Positions 1 to 5,627 are shown, counted from the first letter of the stretch. The stretch: 8,916 bases of DNA from Actinomyces sp. (GCA_003697065.1 RFFY01000647.1:1-8916), one strand, 5' to 3'. Translations and numbers: made by a program. The notes: a model not told the origin generated them from the sequence alone.

Positions 1-386
1 ACGAGGGACAGGTCGTGGTGGGTGCTGCGGAAGACGACATGGAGGGCCCAGGCCACGACGATGTCGATCAGGAAGATGGCGAGGAAGGCGAGCAGGCCCA
101 GGCGAAAGAGGGTGGCGGAGTCGGCGATGTTGGCGGCGGTGGCCGCCGCGTCATCGCCGACGATCAGTCCCTCCCTGACGACGAAGTTGGCGAAGACGGC
201 CAGGGCGAAGAGGAGCACGTAGCCCACGCCGGCGATCAGGGCGGCCCGCTCGCGGCCCAGCGAACCGGGGTGCGTCGTGGTCTGCGCCTCGCGCCGGCGG
301 TCGCCGGACGCCGCGGCCGCCGCGATCGAGGCGGCCGCTGTGGCTGGCGTGGCTGTGGTGGCTGTGGTTGTCGTCGTTGTCGTCAT
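1..386 (-). CDS. DUF4386 family membrane protein, 5' part only (3' end lies outside the window)
   Basis: Reading the minus strand from ATG at 386 gives an unbroken frame to the left edge (about 128 codons), so the C-terminus is missing. The first ~40 residues are a Thr/Ala-rich low-complexity leader. It is followed by GRERAALIAGVGYVLLFAL, a first membrane segment, then a loop with D-D-A-A-A-T-A-A-N-I and a second hydrophobic segment around LGLLAFLAIFLIDIVVAWAL. The order (R-A-A-x-I-A-G membrane start, 'GDAAATAANI' loop, 'LFRLGL' entry to the next helix, 'V-L-x-V-F-R' end) matches my memory of the DUF4386 family of polytopic membrane proteins, whose function is unknown. A Shine-Dalgarno GGGAG (plus-strand 395-399) lies 8 nt upstream of the ATG. 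The Thr/Ala leader is unusual; a later start is possible but I see no better one. The gene is probably controlled by the palindromic operator immediately upstream. Confidence 0.82.
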   Translation of the reverse strand, partial: MTTTTTTTATTATPATAAASIAAAAASGDRRREAQTTTHPGSLGRERAALIAGVGYVLLFALAVFANFVVREGLIVGDDAAATAANIADSATLFRLGLLAFLAIFLIDIVVAWALHVVFRSTHHDLSL

Positions 387-403
387 CAGGTCGTCTCCCA
401 CTC

Positions 404-445
404 TGTCGTACTTAGTACGCCACTCTACACGTACTAAGTACGACA
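404..445 (-). promoter_or_regulatory. Palindromic two-box operator upstream of the DUF4386 gene
   Basis: Two perfectly complementary 15-nt arms (404-418 and 431-445) flank a 12-nt spacer. Each arm also contains its own small dyad, GTAC-TTA-GTAC on the left and GTAC-TAA-GTAC on the right, with centres about 23 nt apart. Two dyads overlapping a promoter are typical of sites bound by two dimers of a TetR-, MarR- or PadR-type repressor. No such regulator gene is visible in this window; it may lie beyond the left edge. A transcription terminator is a poor alternative, because the arms are AT-rich, there is no T-tract, and the site lies between a start codon and its promoter. Confidence 0.68.
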
Positions 446-450
446 TAAAC
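422..450 (-). promoter_or_regulatory. Candidate promoter of the DUF4386 gene
   Basis: On the minus strand a -10-like TAGAGT (plus 422-427), preceded by TG with one intervening base, lies 17 nt downstream of a weak -35-like GTTTAT (plus 445-450). One operator dyad would sit between -35 and -10 and the other just downstream of -10, so a bound repressor would block polymerase. The -35 match is weak; the call rests mainly on spacing and on the operator position. Confidence 0.4.
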
Positions 451-494
451 CACTCAGACCCTCGTCGCCGGCGGCTTGCCGCACGACCCGGGCG

Positions 495-743
495 TCAGAC
501 GACCGGCGGATCGACCATCGTCTCGAGCCGGTACATCAGCAGCAGAGCGGTACGCCGGTCGAGCGGCCCGTCGGGTTCGAACGTCGTGGGGGTCACGCCG
601 CCCACGAGACCGGCGGCGAACGCCCAGTCGACGGCCTCGGCGTAGTAGGCACCCGGATCCGTGTCGGCGAAGGGCGCGGTGCCGGTCGGCGCCGGTGACC
701 CCGCCGCCCGCCAGGCAATCGTGACGAACTGGGCCCGGGTCAC
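495..743 (-). pseudogene. C-terminal remnant of an S-layer homology (SLH) domain protein
   Basis: The frame encodes the end of one SLH motif (TRAQFVTIAWR) followed by one complete SLH repeat: FADTDPGAYYAEAVDWAFAAG, then G-V-T-P-T-T-F-E-P-D, then a final R-x-A-L-L-L-M-Y-R-L helix. It ends with TGA at 497-495. SLH domains usually occur in threes at the end of exported surface proteins and anchor them to cell-wall polymers. Here only about 1.3 repeats remain, with no signal peptide and no upstream domain. In frame, an upstream TGA (plus 777-779) closes the reading frame only 11 codons before the GTG at 743. Homology to SLH stops close to 745, where homology of the opposite-strand redoxin begins. 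I read this as the 3' end of a larger gene whose 5' part has been deleted. Translation from GTG 743 is possible but would give a non-exported 82-residue protein. Confidence 0.7.
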
Positions 744-763
744 CGCCCGCCCCGCCGCTGGCC

Positions 764-1111
764 GTGTCGCAGTGGTTCAACACCGACCGGCCGATCAGCC
801 TCGACGACCTCGCCGGGGAGGTGGTCGTGATCGAGGCGTTCCAGATGCTCTGCCCGGGTTGCGTCAGCCACGGCCTGCCCCAGGCGCAGCGGATCGCCTC
901 CACCTTCGCCGGTGAGGTGACCGTGCTGGGACTGCACACGGTCTTCGAGCACCACGAGGCGATGCGGCCCGTGTCGTTGGAGGCCTTCCTCCACGAGTAC
1001 CGGATCGGCTTCCCGGTCGGCGTCGACACCGCCGACGACACTGGCCCCCTGACCGGCGACCCCGCCCCTGTCGCGAACACCACGCGCGACGCTCCCGCTG
1101 CGGGTTCGTGA
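764..1111 (+). pseudogene. Redoxin / thioredoxin-like protein, truncated at both ends
   Basis: The frame contains a redoxin core: WFNTDRPISLDDLAGE, the strand VVVIEAF, the motif QMLCPGCV (Cys30 and Cys33 counted from GTG 764), LGLHTVFEHHEAM, and FPVGVD near residue 88. Redoxins of this type have a CxxC-like pair and normally run on through a cis-Pro/GTP segment and a last strand and helix, to roughly 150-190 residues. Here homology ends at about 1050, and the frame continues with unrelated Ala/Thr/Pro-rich residues to TGA 1109-1111. So the second half of the thioredoxin fold, including the cis-Pro loop, is absent. At the 5' side, family-like residues (A-P-P-L-A-V) are already encoded before GTG 764 in the same frame, which opens only after TGA at 722-724. 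The original start is therefore probably lost too. Loss of function is likely. Confidence 0.68.
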
Positions 1112-1124
1112 CCCGCGGGACGTC
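1088..1124 (+). terminator. GC-rich hairpin between the redoxin remnant and corA
   Basis: GCGGGT (1100-1105) pairs with ACCCGC (1111-1116) around a 5-nt loop. The stem extends through TCCC/GGGA and GACG/CGTC with small bulges on the left arm. The redoxin-frame TGA lies in the loop and first paired base. There is no T-tract, so termination is only suggested. Confidence 0.35.
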
Positions 1125-1144
1125 GCCTGTGGGATGATGCCGCG

Positions 1145-2242
1145 GTGGACATACGTGTTCTGCACTTCCCACCGCGCGGACCGGCGCTACCCCATCACGA
1201 CCCCCTCACCGATCCGGGATCGGGATGGCTCTGGATCGACGTGGACGCCGACAGCGACGACACCAGCCAGCTCACATCCCTGACCCAGACGATGGGACTC
1301 GACCCTCTGGCGGTACGAGACGCCATCGAGGACGTGGATCTGCCGAAGGTGGACGATTTCGGCGAATCGCTGCTCGTGATCATGCACGCGCTCGGCGATG
1401 AGCGTGTCGAGACCTATGAGCTCGACTGCTTCCTGACCTCCAACCGGCTGGTCACCGTTCACCGGCGCCGGTCACCCTCGATCGAGGCCGTCTGGCATGC
1501 CGCCCAGACGCGAAGCGACATCGCCGCCGGCGGGCCCGACGAGATGCTCGCTCGTCTCGCCGACGTCGTCACCAGGCGCCTGTTGTCGGTTCTCGAGGTC
1601 TTCGAGTCGCGCAACGACGACCTCATCGACCTCGCTTTGACGGCCGACACCGGCTTCCTCTCCGAGCTCACCGCCGTCAGGGCCGATCTGTCGGTTCTCC
1701 GGCGCGCCGTCCATCCCCAGCGGGAGTGCTTCGACGAACTTCGACGATCGCCCTCCCCTCTGTTGTCCGATGCGGGCCGCCGCCGCTTCTCCGATGTGTT
1801 CGACGTGGCGTCGCGGGCCGCGCAAGGGGTCGACGCGGCGCGAACCGCCCTGTCGGAGACACTCGACGCGTACCGTGGCGCCGAAGCCCGTCAGGCGACG
1901 AACGTCTCGATGGTCTTGACCATCTACGCGGCGATCATGCTCCCCCTGTCGCTCGTCGCCGGGTTCTTCGGCATGAACTTCTCCAACCTCCCCCTCATCG
2001 ACGACGACGAGGGCTGGGTGATCGTGACCGTCGCCATGGCCCTCATCGCCCTGGTGTCGCTCGGGGTCTTCATCACGCTCGGATGGGTCCGACGTCCGTC
2101 CGGCCGCCGTGCCGGCGAGACGTTGGGCCGGGGGCTCATCGAGGCTGCACGGGCGCCGGTCCAGCTCGTCGGCGCGCTCTACGAGATCTCGACCCTGCCG
2201 GTCCGCGGTGTCCGTGGCCGACGCCCACCCTCGGCCGACTAG
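1145..2242 (+). CDS. corA: CorA family magnesium (divalent cation) channel
   Basis: A 365-residue CorA-type protein. CorA forms homopentamers that let Mg2+ (sometimes Co2+ or Ni2+) into the cell through the inner membrane. Residues 1-240 form the acidic and helical cytoplasmic funnel (LDPLAVRDAIEDVDLPKVDDF near 52-72, then long helices). Membrane helix 1 (about 256-279) ends in the signature G-M-N at 276-278. A short acidic loop (DDDE) follows, then membrane helix 2 (about 291-315). These are the hallmark features of the family. Unusually, about 50 residues follow helix 2, containing R-R-P-S-G-R-R and a mixed helix; most CorA proteins stop a few basic residues after it. GTG at 1145 is the chosen start because family similarity begins at once (D-I-R-V-L). 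No Shine-Dalgarno is evident. A GATGAT box 6 nt upstream (1133-1138) could be a -10 giving a nearly leaderless mRNA. The next gene starts about 80-150 nt downstream on the same strand. Confidence 0.9.
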   Translation: MDIRVLHFPPRGPALPHHDPLTDPGSGWLWIDVDADSDDTSQLTSLTQTMGLDPLAVRDAIEDVDLPKVDDFGESLLVIMHALGDERVETYELDCFLTSNRLVTVHRRRSPSIEAVWHAAQTRSDIAAGGPDEMLARLADVVTRRLLSVLEVFESRNDDLIDLALTADTGFLSELTAVRADLSVLRRAVHPQRECFDELRRSPSPLLSDAGRRRFSDVFDVASRAAQGVDAARTALSETLDAYRGAEARQATNVSMVLTIYAAIMLPLSLVAGFFGMNFSNLPLIDDDEGWVIVTVAMALIALVSLGVFITLGWVRRPSGRRAGETLGRGLIEAARAPVQLVGALYEISTLPVRGVRGRRPPSAD

Positions 2243-2323
2243 CACTCCGCGGGACCTCGACCAACGCCGTCCGGGTGTCATGAGGGGGTCGCGGGCGGTT
2301 CATCGACTCTGTAGTTTGGGGGC

Positions 2324-2368
2324 TTGTTCGAGGTCGTGGTGTTGGTGGGCGCGTGCACGCTGGTGTAG
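2324..2368 (+). other. Probable original N-terminus of the permease, ended by an in-frame TAG
   Basis: In the same frame as the permease below, TTG 2324 opens a hydrophobic stretch (F-E-V-V-V-L-V-G-A-C-T-L-V) closed by TAG at 2366-2368. The frame then resumes as F-R-P-W-R-I-P-V-W. ArsB/SLC13-like transporters typically begin with one membrane segment followed by an R-P-x-x-x-P turn, so the two sides of the TAG look like one interrupted N-terminus. A G-run (2318-2322) is too close to TTG to be a normal Shine-Dalgarno; the GTGs at 2336 and 2339 are other possible starts. A nonsense mutation or a base-call error would both explain it. Confidence 0.5.
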
Positions 2369-2389
2369 TTCCGACCCTGGCGGATACCG

Positions 2390-3484
2390 GTGTGGACGGG
2401 ACCGGTCGTCGGGGCTGCGCTTGTCGTGGGCGGCGGGATGCTGAGCCCGTCCGCGACGCTGGAGGCCCTCGGATCAGTGCGGGCACCGCTGCTCTTTCTC
2501 GCCCTGGCGGTGCCCTTGGCGGTGACCCTGGACGATCTGGGCCTCTTCACGGCGATCGCCGCGAGGATCGAGGGCACGCCTCACCACTTCGCCCGTCTCT
2601 GGGCCCTGGCGACGGCGGTTGTCATCGTGTTCAACCTGGACGCGGCGGTGGTACTGCTCACTCCGCTGTACATACGGCTCGCCCGACGACACGGTCTGGA
2701 CGCCGAGGCGGTTGCGCTACAGCCGGCGCTGCTGGCGTGCCTGGCGTCGGGCGTGCTTCCCGTGTCGAACCTGACGAACCTGATAGCCGCCGAACACCTC
2801 GACCTGACCGCCGCCGACTTTCTCGCCAACCTGGTCCCGGCCACGCTGGCGGCCACCGTCGTCGGCTTCCTCGTCTACCGGCGTGTGTTCCACCTGGCGC
2901 CGGTCACCGGGGCCGTCGAGGCCTCACACGATCCCTCGGCCATCCGCCGGGGCGTTCCGATCGTCGTGTTCGTACTGGCCGGGTTCAGCGCCGGTGATCT
3001 CATCGGGATCCCGGCCTGGGTCGTCGCGCTGGCAGCGCTTGCGTGGGCCACCACCCTGACCCGGCACCTGCGGTGGCGCACGGTTCCCGCTGACGCGATC
3101 GCCCTGGTCGGGGGGTTCGTGGTCGTCGCCACCGCCGCGGCTCCCCACCTGGGTCTGGAGCGGGCCATCGACCGCCACGGCGTCGCCGGTGAGCTCGCCA
3201 CGATCCTGACCACAACCGGCCTGGCCAACCTGATCAACAACCTGCCTGCCACCGTCGTCGCGGTCGGCTCACTCGACAGCGTCGACAGGGCGTGGCCACT
3301 GCTCCTCGGCGCCAACATCGGCGCGGCGTTGCTGGTGACCGGATCTCTGTCCACCCTGCTGTGGCGCGACACCGCTGCCGAACTCCAGCTCGAGATCTCG
3401 GCGCGCCGCTGGACCAGCGTCGCCGCCCGGGTCACGCTCCCCGCCCTCGTTGCGGCCAGTGCGGTGCATCTCGCCCTCGCCTGA
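2390..3484 (+). CDS. ArsB/SLC13-like anion or arsenite permease, probably missing its first membrane helix
   Basis: A 364-residue very hydrophobic protein with about ten membrane segments. Two pseudo-repeated signatures of the ArsB/NhaD/SLC13 ion-transporter superfamily are visible: V-F-N-L-D-A-A near residues 80-86 with L-P-V-S-N-L-T-N-L at 123-131, and the matching half G-L-A-N-L-I-N-N-L-P-A near 277-287. The Asn-rich paired loops form the substrate site in this superfamily. Members export arsenite or move carboxylates or Na+; the substrate cannot be told here, and no arsR or arsC is nearby. GTG 2390 is used because an in-frame TAG (2366-2368) blocks anything earlier; GGCGGA 5 nt upstream could serve as its ribosome site. 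From this start the first membrane helix of the family appears to be lost, so the product may be impaired. It follows corA on the same strand and converges with rskA. Confidence 0.75.
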   Translation: MWTGPVVGAALVVGGGMLSPSATLEALGSVRAPLLFLALAVPLAVTLDDLGLFTAIAARIEGTPHHFARLWALATAVVIVFNLDAAVVLLTPLYIRLARRHGLDAEAVALQPALLACLASGVLPVSNLTNLIAAEHLDLTAADFLANLVPATLAATVVGFLVYRRVFHLAPVTGAVEASHDPSAIRRGVPIVVFVLAGFSAGDLIGIPAWVVALAALAWATTLTRHLRWRTVPADAIALVGGFVVVATAAAPHLGLERAIDRHGVAGELATILTTTGLANLINNLPATVVAVGSLDSVDRAWPLLLGANIGAALLVTGSLSTLLWRDTAAELQLEISARRWTSVAARVTLPALVAASAVHLALA

Positions 3485-3534
3485 GGCGCCGCCGTTCCCG
3501 CTCGTAGGGGTGATCGATCTGGCCCCGGACAGGG

Positions 3535-4248
3535 TCAGACACCCCCGGCGTACAGGACGTCGCTGGTCGGCTGGTCGGAGCCGCCCTCAGGTTCGATGGT
3601 CACGGCCCAGCCGACGCCGTCGATGTCGTCGACGTCCAGCACCACGCGGACCATGCCGTCCGAATCTGGGGCGAACAAGCCCGCAGGTGCCACGCCTTCG
3701 TTGCGCAGGAACCACAGCTCGTAGACGAAACCGTTCCCGACCGGCGGAAGGTCGTTGCCGACGACGGCAACCTGGTCACGGTCGGCCGACCAGATGACCT
3801 GGAGGGTGCCGCGCTCGCCACCATCGAGGGTGGTCACGACGGCGTCGCGGGCCTCGAGCACCCCGTCGTACGGCGGCGTCGACGGGCGGACGACCATCAC
3901 GCTCACGAAGAAAACGATCGCTGCGGCAGCCGCGCCCACGGCGGCCAGTGCACGTCGGTGGCGGCGCCACCACACCGGACCGACGACCTCGGACGGATCG
4001 GCACTCTCACCGGCGATCGGTGACAGCTGTCGCACCTCGCCGATCCGGACCAGGACGGAGGCTCGCAGCGACGGCGGCGGGGTTACGGCGACCACGCCGG
4101 CCAAGCGGGCGGCAACCTCACGGTGAGCGGCGATGTCGGCTGAGCAGACCTCACACGTCGGGTAGTGAGCCTCGAAGGCGCGGCGCTCCTCGTCGGTCAC
4201 GGCATCGAGCGCGTAGGCGGCGGCGAGGTGGTGAAGATCCCCCGTCAT
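3535..4248 (-). CDS. rskA: RskA-type anti-sigma factor (regulator of SigK)
   Basis: A 237-residue single-pass membrane anti-sigma factor that holds SigK inactive at the membrane until a signal triggers its proteolysis. Residues 1-50 are the cytoplasmic sigma-binding domain. The zinc-type anti-sigma motif is present: a His near the N-terminus (His6 or His7), then His28-x3-Cys32-x2-Cys35. A basic patch W-W-R-R-H-R-R (93-99) leads into one membrane helix (about 100-120). The remaining ~115 residues form the outer RskA domain, with the V-Y-E-L-W-F-L and L-F-A-P-D pattern typical of the family. Its ATG overlaps the sigK TGA by four bases (ATGA), indicating translational coupling; GGGGGTGAT just upstream can act as a Shine-Dalgarno. 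The gene converges with the permease, with about 50 nt between them. Full length, no damage seen. Confidence 0.92.
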   Translation of the reverse strand: MTGDLHHLAAAYALDAVTDEERRAFEAHYPTCEVCSADIAAHREVAARLAGVVAVTPPPSLRASVLVRIGEVRQLSPIAGESADPSEVVGPVWWRRHRRALAAVGAAAAAIVFFVSVMVVRPSTPPYDGVLEARDAVVTTLDGGERGTLQVIWSADRDQVAVVGNDLPPVGNGFVYELWFLRNEGVAPAGLFAPDSDGMVRVVLDVDDIDGVGWAVTIEPEGGSDQPTSDVLYAGGV

Positions 4249-4856
4249 GAGATCACCCCCAGCTGATCTCGGAGTTTGATCATCCCGTCGCGGATCCGTG
4301 TCTTGACAGTTCCCTCCGCGACACCGAGGAGAACGGCCACCTCCCGGTACGTGTGACCGCCGAAATACGCGAGCTCCAACGCTTCACGCTGCTTGTCGCT
4401 GAGCCGGGCGAGGGCGGCGTGGACCCGCTCTCGGTCCAGATCGCGCTCAACGCTCTCGGCAACCGCATCGTACGCGGCGACAGCGCGGCGGCCGTCGGCC
4501 TCCTCCCGATTCCGGCGCGACTGCTCTGACCTGACGCAGTCGACCGCGCGCCGATGCGCCACGGTGTGGATCCAGCTTCGAGCCGAGCCCCGAGCCGGGT
4601 CGAAGCGCGGAGCAAGCCGCCAGATCTCGACGAACACCGCCTGCGCCACCTCTTCGGCCATGGCCGGATCACGAACTATGCCCTTCACGACGCCGAAGAC
4701 GGTGGCCGCGGTGAGGTCGTACACCTCAGCGAACGCCGCCTCATCGCCGCGACCGGACCGTAGCAGCGCAGCGTCGACAGGATCGGTCGCCGGAACGGGC
4801 GGCTCGTCAGAATCCAGCGGGGACGACAAAAGGCGAAGGCGACGCACGTCGTTCAT
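4245..4856 (-). CDS. sigK: ECF RNA polymerase sigma factor, SigK type
   Basis: A 203-residue group 4 (ECF) sigma factor. Region sigma-2 spans about residues 30-110, with A-E-E-V-A-Q-A-V-F-V-E-I-W (68-80) and S-W-I-H-T-V-A-H-R-R-A-V-D (94-106) for core binding and -10 recognition. Region sigma-4 spans about 145-197, with the helix-turn-helix T-Y-R-E-V-A-V-L-L-G-V-A-E-G-T-V-K-T-R (169-187) that reads the -35 box. SigK assignment rests on these sequences together with the overlapping RskA gene. In mycobacteria SigK controls secreted and redox-related proteins and its own gene; I infer the same logic here from four similar promoter sites at 4899-5627. ATG 4856 is chosen because the frame has no good earlier start. 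It lacks a Shine-Dalgarno, but its ATG overlaps the stop of a 12-codon upstream ORF, so translation is probably coupled to that ORF. Confidence 0.92.
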   Translation of the reverse strand: MNDVRRLRLLSSPLDSDEPPVPATDPVDAALLRSGRGDEAAFAEVYDLTAATVFGVVKGIVRDPAMAEEVAQAVFVEIWRLAPRFDPARGSARSWIHTVAHRRAVDCVRSEQSRRNREEADGRRAVAAYDAVAESVERDLDRERVHAALARLSDKQREALELAYFGGHTYREVAVLLGVAEGTVKTRIRDGMIKLRDQLGVIS

Positions 4857-4891
4857 CGTGCCACGAGAGAAGTGGGAGGAATGTCACTCAT
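4853..4891 (-). CDS. 12-codon leaderless upstream ORF coupled to sigK
   Basis: ATG at 4891 lies exactly 7 nt after the -10-like CCGAAC of the sigK promoter, so the mRNA probably begins at or beside this ATG. The frame reads MSDIPPTSLVAR and stops at TGA 4855-4853, which overlaps the sigK ATG (4856-4854) as ATGA. The sigK ATG has no ribosome-binding sequence, so a ribosome finishing the short ORF and restarting in place is a plausible way to translate sigK. The peptide has a Pro-Pro pair, a known slow step for ribosomes, which could make coupling adjustable; that last point is speculation. Confidence 0.5.
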   Translation of the reverse strand: MSDIPPTSLVAR

Positions 4892-4898
4892 ACCCGCT

Positions 4899-4926
4899 GT
4901 TCGGAGCCGAGCCCGCTCCGGATGGG
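4899..4926 (-). promoter_or_regulatory. SigK-type promoter for sigK-rskA (site A)
   Basis: Minus strand: CCCATCC (plus 4920-4926), 15 nt, then CCGAAC (plus 4899-4904), then 7 nt to the ATG at 4891. It shares the extended element CGGCTCCGAAC with site B. Upstream of the sigma gene itself, it fits autoregulation. Confidence 0.65.
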
Positions 4927-4963
4927 CCAACGTGGCGGAGGTCCGCAAGGTGTCCGGGCCCGA

Positions 4964-4991
4964 CCAATCCGGCCGACGCCCGGCTCCGAAG
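4964..4991 (+). promoter_or_regulatory. SigK-type promoter facing right (site C)
   Basis: CCAATCC (4964-4970), 15 nt, CCGAAG (4986-4991), then 7 nt to GTG at 4999. The preceding CGA and the CGGCT before the -10 box are shared with site B. It diverges from site A, with 37 nt between the two -35 boxes. The last base of the -10 (G, not C) differs from the other three sites. Confidence 0.55.
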
Positions 4992-4998
4992 GCGGGGT

Positions 4999-5142
4999 GT
5001 GAAGACCGCAGTCTCCCCCCAACCAGCGGCTTTCGCGGCGGTGCCTCCAGGTGGCGGGTGCTGCGGCCGCGGGACCGGCGTCCGGTGCCTCCTCTCGGCC
5101 ATCGTCGTCCCCCGGCCGCGGCGCTCGTCGCCGATCACCTGA
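4999..5142 (+). CDS. Possible 47-residue protein from a leaderless transcript, unrecognised
   Basis: GTG 4999 lies exactly 7 nt downstream of site C's -10 box, the same distance seen at the other three sites, and opens 47 codons ending at TGA 5140-5142. About 85% of third codon positions are G or C, which is compatible with coding but not decisive in such GC-rich DNA. The product starts M-K-T-A-V, is Pro/Gly-rich, and has a Cys-Cys pair (G-G-G-C-C-G-R near residues 18-24) and a third Cys (V-R-C-L-L). There is no signal peptide or membrane helix. It converges with the cupredoxin gene, and a small hairpin covers its stop codon. The alternative is a non-coding or antisense RNA running into the 3' end of the cupredoxin gene. 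I do not recognise a family. Confidence 0.3.
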   Translation: MKTAVSPQPAAFAAVPPGGGCCGRGTGVRCLLSAIVVPRPRRSSPIT

Positions 5143-5156
5143 CGGACCGCCCGTCA
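5140..5156. terminator. Small hairpin between the convergent small ORF and cupredoxin gene
   Basis: TGACGG (5140-5145) pairs with CCGTCA (5151-5156) around a 5-nt loop. It starts at the TGA of the small ORF and lies 9 nt past the cupredoxin stop on the other strand. A 6-bp stem without a T-tract is weak. Confidence 0.3.
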
Positions 5157-5165
5157 CTCGACCTG

Positions 5166-5522
5166 TCACTTCACGACGACCTGGGCGCGCATCGTGGGAT
5201 GGATCTCGCAGAAGTAGGCGTAGGAACCGGGTTCGTCGAACGTGACGGTGAACTCTTCGGACTGGGCCAGGTCGCCCGACGCGAACACCAGTGCCGACCC
5301 GGGTCTGGACGTCACGGTGTGTGCGAACGGGTCGGTGTTGACGAATGTCACCGTGGCGCCCACGTCGACCGTCAGCTCTCGAGGGCCGAAGCGCGACGCG
5401 GCGATGGTGACGACTGGCGCCTTGTCCTCGCCTGCTGCTGGGTCCACATCGTCCTTGGCGCAGGACGCGAAAACGAAGGCCGCGAGGACGACGAAGATCG
5501 GGGTGCGCATGTGGTTCGGCAT
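5166..5522 (-). CDS. Exported cupredoxin (plastocyanin-like) lipoprotein with a complete type 1 copper site
   Basis: A 118-residue small blue-copper-type protein, expected to carry electrons or copper outside the membrane. A signal peptide (M-R-T-P-I then a hydrophobic core, residues 5-20) ends in F-A-S-C, with Cys21 as the likely lipid-anchored residue. A short charged linker follows. The beta-sandwich has the four copper ligands in order: His68 (D-P-F-A-H-T), then Cys105, His108 and Met111 in Y-F-C-E-I-H-P-T-M. C-x2-H-x2-M is the usual plastocyanin-class spacing. ATG 5522 lies 7 nt after the -10 box of site D, making a leaderless mRNA likely; ATG 5510 (M-R-T-P) would give a tighter signal peptide. 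A longer frame to 5588 begins inside the promoter and is rejected. Transcription could continue into sigK-rskA about 310 nt downstream. Divergent partner: the repeat lipoprotein. Confidence 0.88.
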   Translation of the reverse strand: MPNHMRTPIFVVLAAFVFASCAKDDVDPAAGEDKAPVVTIAASRFGPRELTVDVGATVTFVNTDPFAHTVTSRPGSALVFASGDLAQSEEFTVTFDEPGSYAYFCEIHPTMRAQVVVK

Positions 5523-5529
5523 GACGCTT

Positions 5530-5557
5530 GTTCGGCGCCGGTCCCGAGGCGGATTGG
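5530..5557 (-). promoter_or_regulatory. SigK-type promoter for the cupredoxin gene (site D)
   Basis: Minus strand: CCAATCC (plus 5551-5557), 15 nt, CCGAAC (plus 5530-5535), then 7 nt to ATG 5522. The -35 is preceded by CGA, as at sites B and C. It diverges from site B, with 41 nt between the -35 boxes, a geometry close to that of the A/C pair. Confidence 0.65.
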
Positions 5558-5598
5558 TCGGAGGCGAAGAATCGGAGCGAGGAATCACCGCACAACGA

Positions 5599-5627
5599 CC
5601 AATCCAGCCGGCCGTTCGGCTCCGAAC
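5599..5627 (+). promoter_or_regulatory. SigK-type promoter for the repeat lipoprotein (site B)
   Basis: CCAATCC (5599-5605), 16 nt, CCGAAC (5622-5627), then 7 nt to GTG 5635, which is in frame with the downstream ATG 5680. The spacer is one base longer than at the other three sites. The element CGGCTCCGAAC is identical to that of site A. Confidence 0.65.

Noticed and set aside
15..437. Plus-strand open frame opposite the DUF4386 gene
   Set aside because: It is Asp/Glu/Gly-rich shadow sequence; the minus strand has membrane segments, a Shine-Dalgarno and an operator-bearing promoter.
1472..2281. Minus-strand open frame opposite corA
   Set aside because: It is a charged, low-complexity shadow of corA with no recognisable motifs.
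3485..3534. Possible terminator between the convergent permease and rskA genes
   Set aside because: Only short complementary runs (e.g. GGGG/CCCC) and an 8-bp palindrome GATCGATC are seen; no convincing stem.
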